From Botryotinia globosa (Eukaryota; Ascomycota; Leotiomycetes; Helotiales; Sclerotiniaceae), in assembly GCA_014898425.1 (NCBI GenBank), contig RCSZ01000001.1, positions 1,550,001 to 1,614,000 on the forward strand: 64,000 bases of DNA, read 5' to 3'. The position numbers and the translations under genes are program-made. The notes under the pieces were generated by a model. That model searched no databases and was not told where the DNA came from. It saw only the letters and a program-made list of their open reading frames with translations. Below are positions 27,263-39,259 of this stretch, one piece after another (positions within the stretch are counted from its first letter, which is position 1; each line of letters starts with the position of its first letter).

Positions 27263-27943
27263 ATCCAAATCTACATCCAAATCTACAAACCCCCCCAAGT
27301 CCACCCCCCCATCCACACATAACACACCAAGAAACAATCCCCCGTCCCAAACATAGTAACCAACAAGGAAACCCCCTCAGTAACCCTCGGAAAGTTTTCA
27401 GAACCCTCCCAAGTTACGTACCATACCTAGCGAGGATTAGACAGACAGACAGGAACACGATATTTTGGCCTTCCACGCAGGGGGACCGACGGACGGACGG
27501 GGTTAGGGTCAGGAACCAAAACATGCCATGGCCCGTATGTATGGACGTATGTATGGATGGGTTCACGTGGTTGCATGAATCTCCCTAGATGTTTAATTTA
27601 TTTATAATTTTTCTTTCTTTTTCCCGACGTGGAGATGTTTCATCTTGAATGTTCTATTCTGTTTTGTTCTGTTCTGTTCTGTATGGAGGTTGGTTACCCA
27701 TCACCAAATGCTCTTTTTCTTCTTCTCGCAAGTCTTTGATGAGTTTTCACTATCAATAGTGAACATCCACCGCGTAATTCATATATACAAAGTATATACT
27801 CTACCTATAACTATTATTTATATTATATTCAGGTATCTACGTATATCACATTAATTAATCAATCAATCCGTAACATCTCATCTCTCACCTATGTAATTTA
27901 CAGATATGTAGATGCAATAAGAGTGTCTCTTGATACTTATACT

Positions 27944-28260
27944 TGTATTTATATTTATATTTATATTTATATTTATATTTATATTTATATTTATATTTAT
28001 ATTTATATTTATATTTATATTTATATTTATATTTATATTTATATTTATATTTATATTTATATTTATATTTATATTTATATTTATATTTATATTTATATTT
28101 ATATTTATATTTATATTTATATTTATATTTATATTTATATTTATATTCATACTTATACTCATACTCATACTCATACTCATACTCATACTCATACTCATAC
28201 TCATACTCATACTCATACTCATACTCATACTCATACTCATACTCATACTCATACTCATAC
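27944..28260. repeat. Compound hexanucleotide array (TATTTA)n-(ACTCAT)n
   Basis: About 33 copies of TATTTA run from about 27944 to 28146. They pass through intermediate units (TATTCATACTTATACTC) into about 17 copies of ACTCAT up to about 28260. The shared six-base period suggests one array in which a mutated unit was re-expanded. Frames across it encode only alternating dipeptides and are not genes. Confidence 0.95.
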
Positions 28261-28477
28261 CTAGATTCTCCATTTCTCTATCTATCTTCTTCATCAACAC
28301 TCACATACCTCTCACACCTCTCACACCTCTCACACCCACCCAATCCATCTATCCATCAATCAATCCATCAACCACAAACCCATCAACCACAGAACCCTAA
28401 ACTCACCCACCAAACCCCCCATAAACCACCCACCCACCACATTTGATCAAAACCCACCCAACTTCCAGGTCCAATCC

Positions 28478-28520
28478 AATCCAATCCAATCCAATCCAAC
28501 CCAACCCAATCCAACCCAAC
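28478..28520. repeat. (CCAAT)n pentamer repeat
   Basis: Tandem CCAAT units passing into CCAAC variants. Confidence 0.9.
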
Positions 28521-28614
28521 CCCTCAAACCCACACCCTATCTACTCCATACTCCATATAATGCCATAAAAAAACAACCCTCCTCCTCCACTCCACTCCAC
28601 TCCACAACATACCA

Positions 28615-28685
28615 TATACCACACACCACACACCACACACCACACACCACACACCACACATCACACATCACACATTACATACTAT
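28615..28685. repeat. (CCACACA)n heptamer repeat
   Basis: About seven copies of CCACACA followed by TCACACA variants. Confidence 0.9.
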
Positions 28686-28742
28686 ACACTATACATTATA
28701 GATCATATACTACTCACTACATCCAACCAACTAATCTCTCTT

Positions 28743-28802
28743 ATAACTAACTAACCAACTAACTAACCAACCAACTAACTAACTAACTAACTCACTAACT
28801 AA
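28743..28802. repeat. (AACT)n microsatellite
   Basis: AACT units interspersed with AACC, about 60 bp. Confidence 0.85.
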
Positions 28803-29773
28803 TAACTGACTATAAAACCCTCTACTAATTACTTATCATCAATTCATTCATACCTGCCTGCTAATTTCTTCATACATATCACACATGCCGCTAATGACGC
28901 GCTTTGTTCCGAGCCCCCTATCATGTTATCTATCAATCACTTATTACTACCTACTCTGTACCTCCTCTGTACCTCTACACCTACCCACCTACATACATAC
29001 CTATTGGTACTACCGTGTGCTACCGTGTGCTCACTGAAATTGGAATTCATTCATTCACGTGAGAGCACTAGGTCAATAATTTAGAATCAAGAACACTTTT
29101 CCATTATACATATTCCTATCAATACTCATATCTGTAATAACATCATTTCTCAAATATCTGAAAGGTCCATTGAATTGTTCTCCACTAGCGAAAGTATTCA
29201 TGTGTCTTTGTCTGTGTCTGTAGAACATGTAGTCATCTCACCCACGATAATGTGCGACGCCCTTTCAATCCCCCCCTCAACCTCAAGCTTTGCGCTCCCT
29301 AGTCATATTAACTGCTGTGCACCAGAGTTCCTTTTCATTTCATCACCATTTTTGACCAATCGCCCAAAGCCCAACGACCAGTTAGCCATACGCGGCCAAA
29401 AGTTCCCTGCCCAAATTCGCTTCAATGCAAAAGACCAACCTCCAAAGCAGAGGCCAAAATGTAAGGCTTGCTACACAAAATTGTTGTTAAACAATCGTCG
29501 AAAATGTATCACCAAGTTTGGAACCATTCTATGAACAAAAGAACAAGGCGGTGATACTAGTTAGCCCAAAATGACTGTGCATCTCATAAAATGTATGCTT
29601 TAGAAGTTTGAAAGAACCAAAACGCCTGGGGTCGTACGACTCTATATCAACAAAGGAAAAATAACAGTGGCATTATTTACGAGCTGATTTGGCGAGGTCA
29701 CAAGGTAAGTGAACCTGTAAAATAAGATGTGGGAGCAACGGCCAAAAGATTTTGAAATTAAATAATACCGAAT

Positions 29774-32185
29774 TCAAAGAGCGCTGGCACCCGGATAGGC
29801 GGAATTTGGTATCATGCCACCACGCATGACACGAGGCGGTCCTCGACCACCACGACCTGTAGGCAAGGCGAAGTCTGGGTTGTCGTTCAAGAGAACATCC
29901 TCTCGTCGAGGGGCAAGTCTCCTATTCGGCATTGGAGGTCCGGCGTAGCCACTAGCGCCCCCGTTCCAGTTGGGATTGATCCCTCGTTGTGAAACTGACG
30001 TAAAAGTAGACCTCTCGGATTCAGCTGGAGAGCGTTGCCCCGACTGAAGCTCCTCTAAAGAATTGTAAGAATTGTTGCCATCTAAGTTGCCCAACGGATT
30101 TGGATGAAGGTGAGTGTTAGGATCATAGCGGTTATTTGAGGAATGTGCAGCAATATTGAGGACGGCGGGAATTGTCAGAGATGACTTTGTCGCTGGAGCT
30201 GGAGCTGGAGCTGGATCGGCAAAACGTGGATCAACGTCTTCGTAATAATTATCATTCGAGTTATCTCGTTTTTGAGAAGACTCGCTAGGGGGTAGTTCGA
30301 CGACAGGTTGTGAAGCAGGGTTCAGAGGTGATGATCTACCTGCTTGCTGTCCCCAAACTTGCCTTGGTGGTACGTATCTGACAGCATTAGAAACTTGGCA
30401 AGTCAATGAGAGAAGATCACTCACTCATCTTGGCTATACTGACTCGTCTCACTAATCAAAGTCTCATGCCTTTGCTGTATTTTTTGCTGTTGTAGCCCCA
30501 CCATTCCAGCGACGTCGTCATCACTGTCTCTAAGGTTGCCGAATTGCCCGACGAATCCCGGAGGTGGATGTGATGGACTTCCTGTTGTCGCATCCTGCAT
30601 GCCAAATTAGTATCATCAATGTTCCAAGGTGATTTACTACTAACCATTTCAATCGCCTGTCCCACCATGCCAACATTTTCCAAATCATCCAAAGGCGGAG
30701 GTGATTCGGCACGAGGTAAGCTACTGGGTCTTACCTCATCTGGCCTGTATGCAACATATCCACCGGGAGGCGCCGGAGAAGCATCCCTGAATCCACCAAT
30801 AGGCGCCGAGGGATCAGAAGGTCCTCGGCTGTCATAGCCGGGTGGGGGCGCTCTTCCACCGTTACCCATCGCCATCATGCCGTTGTTCATCCCTCCTCTG
30901 TACGGGCCTGGGTAACCGCCACCTCTTGGACCATACCCACCTCTCGGACCATAACCCCCTCTTGGCTGGCCATAGCCATACCCTCCACGATTTGGGCCTG
31001 GTGAAGGGCCCCCATAACCTCCTCTATATCCGCCCCTCGGTGGTCCATAACCACCTCTTCCTGGTGGCCCTGGTGGCATTCCACCTCGCCCTCTCGAATT
31101 CATGGAAGTGTTAGAGTACTGGTGGCTCAAGGCCTGTCCTGGTGGCCCAGCAGATTGGTCACGGTTTCGCATACCGTATGCATTTCCTACTTGCGGCATC
31201 ATCGGCATCATCGGAATTGGGTTTCCGTATTGATCTATAGATGGGGTACCTGATTGTGGTCCATTGTAACCGTCCATTCCTTGACTCCTAATAGATCCAC
31301 CAGGGACATTAGTAGGAGAGTTTTCAGTTGTCGGGGTTCCTGTAGTCAAAGGTATCCGCTCGTCACTTGTTCGTTCATTGTTATTCGCATCAAATGTGGC
31401 AAAGGTTGGTAGTTTCTCGTTGGCCGGATTTTTCGAAATGCTGGTGTCAGTGACGACCGGAGTGATTGTTTCATTTCCTTGACGGTTGTAGAAATTCTCC
31501 CCGTTCATCTCTGCATTCTCCTCAATACGACGCTTCCTTGCTTTTCGACTAACCAATGTTCGGCGCATAGCGCATGACACAACACCACTCGCGGCGATAA
31601 TGACGGTGGCGGCGAGCACAACATATGACCCCCATGCCATGTGAGGTACGAAGAGGAGAACATCGATGAGGAATGCGAGTAGGGTGAGAATCAAAGTCAA
31701 GATGCTCAGGATGAATATTCCCAATAGGTACCGAGGGGAATGTGAAGGTGCGTGGAAGTGAGCGGCGATGGCTAGGATTAGCATGATAAGTGTGAACAGC
31801 GCAGCTACCGGGTGGATAATGAGAATAGCAGATAATGTTGATCTGGTACTCGTAGAGAGATCGAATGTAGCTGATTGGGTTTCATCGTAAAGACTTTCTA
31901 AATAATTGTTTAATATCAGTGCTGTGCTTGGTATGCTAAAGTACGCATTGCGCGGAAGCATGTGTAGAAAGAGTGCGCATTCAAGAATTGAAACTTACCA
32001 GTACTATACCCAATTTCAATATTGCTACAAGTGCTTCCTTTACAGAAACCAAAGACCCCAAACTGAACTCCATCAAAAGAGGCCAATGGTATCGACTTGA
32101 TTATAGGGGTTGATAGAATTGACACGAGCAAGCATGCGAATGCAGCGAGCAGCAAAAGCGATAACGGAGTTGCCGGTCTTAACAT
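29774..32185 (-). CDS. palI: pH-response regulator PalI/Rim9 (membrane sensor complex component)
   Basis: PalI/Rim9 acts at the plasma membrane with PalH/Rim21 to sense ambient alkaline pH and start activation of the transcription factor PacC. Four exons (32185-31999, 31897-30645, 30594-30425, 30377-29774) join in frame to 737 residues. The family N-terminus is clear: MLRPATPLSLLLLAAFACLL as signal or first membrane segment, then STPIIKSIPL and FGVFGFCKGSTC. Three more hydrophobic segments lie at about residues 95-180. The long cytosolic tail is Gly-, Pro- and Arg-rich (repeated RGGYGP, GGYGYG and MPPGPPGRGG), followed by a conserved DSDDDVAGM segment and YVPPRQVWG. The tail matches known fungal PalI proteins, which also have long low-complexity tails. 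One GCCAAG (PacC-type) hexamer lies at 32768, about 580 bp upstream, and may be chance. Confidence 0.92.
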
Positions 32186-34437
32186 TTTGTTGTCCCTGTG
32201 CTAAGCTGATGCGTGAAAGATTGGAAATGCCAGCGTCTTTAAGACGCGGCAAATATCGAGATTCTTTCGATCAAAGGGTGTCCAGGTGATGTTGTCGCGG
32301 AATGTACCTCAAGTCTCAAGTTTTCAATTTGTTGATTGTAATTATTTATAAGATTGTTGTCGTCCTTAATTCCCCACTCCTGACTAGACATCGACAAATG
32401 GAATGTAATCTCAGTGAATTAAGTCATAAATTGAACGATAACGACTGGATCAAGGGACGTTGCGTTGCTGTTGCCGTTGTAGTTTCCTCCTGACAATGGC
32501 CTTTTCTGAGATGAGATGCTAGGAGCAGGCGGGGACCAGGGAAAGAGATGGGCAGTAGCCAAAGTACATGTGTTTTTGTAGATTGTGATTAGAATTGATT
32601 TTGGCTTTTGGGAAAAGCAAGGTTGAAAGCGTTGACAGCCCACGCCTTCCAAGAACGGTTCCTCGTACTATGTCGTTGTAGGTCTAAAGCGTCGGTCAAG
32701 GGCAAACAGTGCAGCAGAACCTGGAAGGGATATCGTGTGGAGTGGGATTCAATTGGTCTCGACTTCAGCCAAGATTGAATTCTTCCGAGATTTCAAAGGC
32801 TGTGTAAGATAAAAATCGTAATCTTGGATAAGGGTCGGAGTATGGATGCATGGGAGAGACAAGTGTGTAGGAATTGAGGTGGTGACTGTTTAGACAAAAT
32901 CCTCGAATGTTTGTTTGTACAAGAAAGGATGTTGGTCTTTCAATCTGTCATGTCAGTCTCTGTCAATATGGTGGTAATTTTCTGTCTCAATCTCATGGGC
33001 GTTTCAGATTATTATTATGCGCGAGCTGGAGGTCCTTTGAGGCGTGAGGCGTGAGGCGTGAGGCGTGAGGCTTGAGGCGTGAGGCTTGAGGCGTGAGGCT
33101 TGAGGCGTGAGGCATGAGGGGTGAAGGGTTCGCGCCGTTCAAAAGTGTCTCGTCTTAAACTACCTAGGTAGTACTGTACAGTCTGCACAGGATTCGTGAA
33201 TCGTGAATCGTGATAAATTGGGAATTGCTCAGCCCCGCCGATTAAAGTTGATCTTGATTATGTATGTACTGGTGTACCAGGTATGTATGTATGGATGGGT
33301 GGGATGCGAGGGATGGGATGAGATGGTACTTTATTCTAAAGAGGAAGGTGTAACAAACTAACAACCGTGGACATTTGTTTCTAAAGATATTACGATCTTC
33401 AAACACTTCATGCGACATCTAAAGTTATAGATCATAAGATGGAGCTATTGCTTCCGTACTATACTGCAGTATGGATATGCAAATCATACAAGTTCGCCTA
33501 GCTGTGTTTTCTTTTCTTTTCTTTTCTTTTTTTATGGTACTTGGAGTCTATCAATCACATACAGTATCGAGAATGCTAACCACCTACTAGCTATCTCCTT
33601 CCTAAAGTCTATCATAATCTTGGTGAATGAGTGCGTAGAATACCTACTGACCAAGGACCTAATAATGCATAATCTCGAATCAAATGCATCTTTGAACCTA
33701 ATGTGTGACGGCTTCCAATTCGGTGGAGGCGTGCATTTGCTCTGAATCTCTGATAGTGCTCAAGTCTGATGAGGGAACAAACACCTAATGCCAATAAATG
33801 AATGCCAATAATCACAATCTATCAAAGTTGCGAATGAATAATTTCCACAGGTGAAAAGTTCTGGGCCACTTCAAACATGGTCCTTGTAAAGTTCCAGTTC
33901 CCCCTTCTGCAAAGAAGACCGGGACAATCATACAGAGTACAAGATGGATGTGCTCCATTGCCGGTGGACTTTTCCTCGCTCTGATGCTTTGTTTGATGAG
34001 TTGACATACAAACCCGTCGTACAAATACGAACAGAATACGAATAACGATATGAGAAGGATTTGCTATAACATACCTAGGTCCTTCCAATTTTATATTGAT
34101 TTCTCAATCGGAAGCTAGCAACAAACTTCCATTCTTCAATCACTTATTATCATTGGAAACATCTCCATCTCCATCTTCGTTGCCAACAATGCTAAGAAAA
34201 TCCAAGGAGAATCCGTGGAACTTCCACACTTTGATTTATTGCTCAGATATGGATGTCAACTCGACCGAGCCGCTTAGTAAAGCAGGGAAACGGGACGGGG
34301 CGGGGTTAACACAAACTGTTTTCTTATCAACGATAACGGTGGAAACTAGCTTTGGTTTTCCTTATATTATCGTCATCGAATATTGAACTTTTTACTTCCT
34401 CTATGTATCCCATTGACGTCGGTTTTTTCACGTAGCC
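32186..34437. other. Divergent intergenic region between palI and the ABC1 kinase gene
   Basis: This region should hold both promoters. It contains a nonamer minisatellite (33034-33118), a CTTTT run near 33510, and no supported gene. A minus-strand frame at 34088-33822 has Cys residues but no recognisable domain or splice structure. Confidence 0.6.
33034..33118. repeat. Nonamer minisatellite (AGGCGTGAG)n
   Basis: About nine tandem copies of AGGCGTGAG alternating with AGGCTTGAG. It is G-rich on the plus strand, unlike the surrounding sequence. Confidence 0.93.
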
Positions 34438-36552
34438 ATGTACCTGCGAAATGCAGGCAGGAGGTCGGGGCTCATTGTACCACCATGTAACAAGTTATTA
34501 ACCAACACATTCTTTTCTACACGCAAAATATCTCACCAGGCACGAAAACAATCAAGTCAATTTCTAATTCGACCAAAGAAGGAGACGATTGGAAATCATG
34601 TATATACAGAGGTTCCCCAACGTTTAGCCCATGCGCAAAGATATCAACCTTTTGTTCCCCCTTCGCCAGCATCTTTGGGAAAAGCTGCCCCTCCAAAGCT
34701 CTATCCTCGATCTATAAAATGGGGACGAAGATTACTATATGTCTCGGCAGCGACAGGCATAGCCTATCTCATAGACACCCAGTTATACGCATCCTCCATT
34801 ACCAGATCACTGCGAACGTTTGGCCTGGGTATATTGGTGGCGATCGATTATAAGCTTAATTTTAGACCCAATCCGATTCTTGGGGGTGACATTACGGACT
34901 TGCATAGAAGAAATGCTGAGAGGATGTTCAATCTTTTACACCAAAATGGTGGATTATACCTGAAAATCGGACAAGCAATTGCTATGCAAAGTGCAGTCTT
35001 GCCTCCCGAGTTCCAGAAAATGTTTGCGAGAATGTTCGATGACGCTCCGCAGAATGAGTGGCACGATGTAGAGAGGGTTATCAGGGAAGACTTTGGAGGG
35101 AAAAGTCCAGAGCAAGTGTTTGGCGTTAGTTATACAAATAGGCCTGGGAGTGGAATAATCGAAACAAAAGCCAGAGCTTCAGCGTCTGTTGCGCAAGTTC
35201 ACTGGGCGAGGTTGGCTGATGGGAGAGAAGTGGCGATCAAGGTTCAGAAACGAGAGATTGCTAGCCAAGTGGGTTGGGATCTGTGGGCTTTCAAGTGAGT
35301 TTTCTCCACTCGAAAAGCATTCGAAATCTTAGGCCTTGCTAACCATATGTTCAGGGTAGTGATGAAAGTATACACATACTGGTTCGACCTTCCCTTGTAC
35401 AGTCTAGTGCCTTATATTACTGAGCGCTTAATGCTAGAAACAGACTTTGTAAATGAAGCGAATAACTCAGAACAGATGGCCGGACTAGTAGCAGGTGAAC
35501 CACGATTGAACGGTCGTGTTTATATTCCCAAGGTATATCGTGATCTTTCTTCGAAACGAGTCATGACGACAGAATGGATTGAGGGTGTACGTCTTTGGGA
35601 TAAAGAAGCTTTGACAGCTCCTTGGCGGGGTGGATATGGCAAAGGTTCTCCTGGAGCAAAAGGCGCTCCACTGTCAAACCCCTCGCCAGACATCCTCTCT
35701 AGTAACAATCCCAAACCTGATCGCAGTGCGGAATGGAGAGGTCGTAATGGCAAGGGCGGTCTAGGCCTCAGTTTGAAACAAGTCATGACTACCATGGTCG
35801 ACCTCTTTTCCGCACAAATGTTCCTCTGGGGAGTTGTACATTGCGATCCTCATCCAGGGAATATTTTTATCCGAAGACAGCCCAACGGTCAACCAGAACT
35901 TGTCTTAATAGATCATGGTCTATACGTTTCCATGACTCCAACTTTCCGACATCAATACTGTCAATTCTGGAAAGCCATCATGACCTTCGATAATACCTCG
36001 CTTAACGAAATCACTTCTGCATGGGGTGTCAAGGCCCCCGATCTGTTCGCATCAGCAACTCTCATGCGTCCATATGACGGTGGCGACAACAGTACCAAAG
36101 ATCGCATCACCAAGGACCTCAAAGGCAAAACAGCCGCAGAGCGTCACTATGAAGTCCAAGAGAGACTCCGCCAAGGCATCCGAGATGTCCTTTCTGAAGA
36201 GGAAAATTTCCCCCGTGAACTACTCTTCATTGGTCGCAATATGCGCATTGTGCAAGGAAACAATCAATTTCTCGGCTCCCCTGTTAACCGCATCAAAATG
36301 ACGGGCTTGTGGGCATCTCGCAGTCTGGTCGACAGCAAGGATCTGAGTTGGAGAGAGAGATGGGTTAACGGGTGGAGACATCTTTTGTTCAGATTTGTAT
36401 TGTTGAGCACTGATATGGCTTTCTGGGGAAGTAAAATTAGACAATTGCTTGGATGGGGCGGAGGCATGGAGGATGAAATTGAGAAACAGATGAGGTTTTT
36501 GGCGAAAGATCAATTTGGAGTGGAATTGCAACATGGTGTGTTTGATGGATAG
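34438..36552 (+). CDS. Mitochondrial ABC1/ADCK (UbiB) family atypical kinase
   Basis: Two exons (34438-35294, 35355-36552) give 684 residues. The N-terminus is basic and rich in hydroxylated and aromatic residues (LTNTFFSTRKISHQARKQ), fitting a mitochondrial targeting sequence. A possible membrane segment follows near residue 105 (LLYVSAATGIAYLI). The kinase-like domain carries the family hallmark KIGQA (the KxGQ motif of UbiB kinases), then ASVAQVHWARL and EVAIKVQ with the ATP-site Lys. The second exon has HCDPHPGNIF (catalytic loop) and LIDHGLY (metal-binding Asp). The family includes yeast Coq8, Cqd1 and Mcp2/Cqd2, linked to coenzyme Q and lipid handling in mitochondria. The segment LPPEFQKMFARMFDDAPQ looks closer to the Mcp2/ADCK1 type than to Coq8, but I did not confirm this. 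An insertion at about residues 380-430 is Gly/Pro-rich. Confidence 0.9.
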
Positions 36553-39259
36553 ATTTATGTATGTGCTGCGGCGCGGGAGTAGGAGCGGGAGTAGCATCAC
36601 TGTGCAATTAGTTAGTCGTGTATTATAGACGAAAGTCCACTTGTTTCTTAGCGGAATGATATATGATAGAGTAGAGTAGAGTAGATATCCACTCCATCGT
36701 GCTAGATAGAAATAGCTGTACAATCACAAGTTGAATTTACCACTCATAAGATCTTTATCATAAAAGTCTTTTGCAAAGCCCCGTTCTTCCAGTCAATAGA
36801 ATATTCTGCTTCAGGAGAAGGAAAATCAAAGTAGACAAGTAACGAGTTTCTTTGAAGAATTGGGGAGAGGGAGAGGGAGAAGGAGAAGGGGAAGGAGGTT
36901 GTGGATTTGCTTGTATGGTTGGGTGATATGGTTGGGTGATGGCTGAAAGTTGGAGTGGGCATTGGGGAGGAGTTGAGCAGGAGTTGGGAGGATTTGGGGA
37001 TGTGCATATCTATCTATGTAGAGCTTTGTTTGTTGGGTGAGGGATGGGATTTTGGAAGATGGGGAAGATTTGGAGGGCGGGTGGACTTGTGTGTGAGATA
37101 AGGATGTAAGGATGCGAGGATGTGGGATATGAAAAGGCACGGGGGGGGAAAGTAATTCAATACTCTTTTCCTAATCAACTGTGATTAGGGAAGTAATCTG
37201 AGATGTTGCATTTGGGATTGAGATGGACACTGTGAGAATCATGGGACTGGGAGAGTGATGGGCGTAGACTATAGAGAATTTTATATATAATTTAGTCTGG
37301 TTGGGTGTGACATGGCAACGCAGTGTAATATAATGTATGTATGAATGTATTCCCGATTCGTAGATATATTATGGATGGCACCTAGAGAGTTTTTTGAGAT
37401 GGACAGTATGAGATATAAAATATGTGATAGTATATGGCCACGTGTATTGTATCGTCAGCGTAGGACGAAGTTTTCGTGTTGATGTTTTCGAGGGATATGA
37501 TGTTGGGGGATGGGGGAAGGGAAAAGAGGGTGTGTAGAAGAAGATGGTGATGATAACAGAGGAGGGAGACAAAACGGGTAAAATCCACTTGACGACCATG
37601 CGTGCAACACATGTCAGAATCGTTTTTGGAGTTTTAGAAATGTTTGACAGGTCTATAAATCATATATCATACTAGCCAAGTCTATAGGATCTCCTATAAT
37701 TATTAAGTATTGATCCAAGTAAAGCAGTATTGAGGAGATTGAAAGGAAGTCAAAGGAAATATCTAGTCAGAGATCCATAAACACGCTCTTGAAGAAAGTT
37801 GTCTGATTTCAACAATGAAATGAAGACGAAGAGGAATATCAAACGTACAAGAATCATCATCTCTCATTCAATATATAAACAATTGAAGTCGAATTCACCC
37901 CATAAATCAACTTTAACCAAGCTATCGGAACAACCTCGGGCCGAAATCTGAAAGTTAGACTTTGTTTCCCACCTTGATTCTTAGAGTTCCATGCTTGATA
38001 CAACAACTATTAATTTGATTGAAAGACCTTTTCTGTAAAGAAAGAAATCGAAATCAAATGGATAAGTGTTTGTGGCATTATTTGCTGTATTCGTTGCATG
38101 TATTCGTACTTGCAACTTGTATTTTGCAGGTAGGTATGATTGAAAGCAGTCCAGAGCTTCAAGCTTTTTCATGGGCGCAAAATCAATCAGAACAACGAGC
38201 CCTTGCATTGCAGTGGTCTGGTTTTGACTCACTAAAGTTTTCTATTTCTCTCAAAAAATGCGATGCTATACGAAAATCCTCATTCGAAGATCGGGATTGG
38301 CATAGACCTCGCTATTCGAACATATAAGACGAGGATTCGAAGGAAACATGGAAGGGGATTATGTCATACTCACCGAGTCGCAAACTTCACATTTAATCTT
38401 CCTGCAGAGAGGAGCGCAGGTATCAGACTTCTTCTGTCGCAAGTGGGTGCTTTGGAGGACGACGTACTTACACGAATTAACTGACGTTGGCATCAATACA
38501 ATGATGCTGTTTCCGCTATTGATATGCTTAAGTTCGACGGGGACCCCCCACCTGATATGATGTCAACCATGGAAATTTGGGGTTTGGTAGAAGCACATCG
38601 AGAATCCGTAGCGAGAGATAATCCGTGCAGGATTCAGCGGCGCCACCACCGGTTTTAGAACCTGTCATTACTGGCATGGACTCGAGATTTGTTGAGAGCA
38701 GGCGACGCTCGCGAGCTCTAACGATGGCAAGATATCAAGTGATATGAGGTTTTGGAAAATAGTATACTGCGACTGGGATGCTGAACTGACAGCATCCGCA
38801 GTGTTTTCTGGAAAAAGCAATGTAAAGAGTTCCTCCGTACTGTGGAAATAGCACTAGGAAGGTTATGAAACTTACCGAAGTGTCATCATGTGTTGATATT
38901 TTGGGAGGGGTACAGTAGATACTGGCACCTATCGAGTAGGGATACGAATAGTTCTGCCAAGTGCTTGCCTAACAGTATTAGGTACACATTGGTCCTGGCT
39001 CACCTATCTGAACATCACTGAGGAACGAAGAAATTGAACAATTATTGAAGAAGAGTTCATGTTATTGCTGGCGTACAAAGAAGAGGTATTCTTTTCGCTT
39101 TGGAACGACGTCCCTCCTTCCATATCTAAGTATTTCCCATTCTGTTGTTTCCTTGGTCGATTCTCTCATGTTGATTGCCTGGGCAATGTACCGCAATGCG
39201 GTTTATCTTCTCTCCCTCAACCTCATTCTATCTCCTGCTCGCAATCGAGATAACTTCTC
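36553..39259. other. Intergenic region with a weak coding-like relic near 38.5-38.75 kb
   Basis: No intact gene. A plus-strand frame from about 38490 reads NDAVSAIDMLKFDGDPPPDM and then IWGLVEAHRESVARDN before breaking. A second frame continues APPPVLEPVITGMDSRFVES until the stop near 38750. This looks like coding sequence with a frameshift, but I do not recognise the protein and no start is evident. Elsewhere only short overlapping frames occur. Confidence 0.4.

Larger units (their letters stand above)
25191..29773. other. Microsatellite-dense intergenic region upstream of the septin gene
   Basis: No protein-coding gene is supported. Long open frames here are products of repeats. A CT-rich run lies at about 25583-25625. 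Separate arrays are listed individually. Between about 26800 and 28870 the plus strand is very poor in G. Ordinary mixed sequence resumes near 28900, about 900 bp before the 3' end of palI. Confidence 0.7.

Noticed and set aside
27481..27520. GGGTTAGGGTC resembling telomeric repeat
   Set aside because: Only one or two partial units occur, far too few for a telomere or interstitial telomeric array.
27923..28446. Several long open frames of 110-170 codons
   Set aside because: They arise from hexanucleotide repeats without stops and encode only alternating dipeptides.
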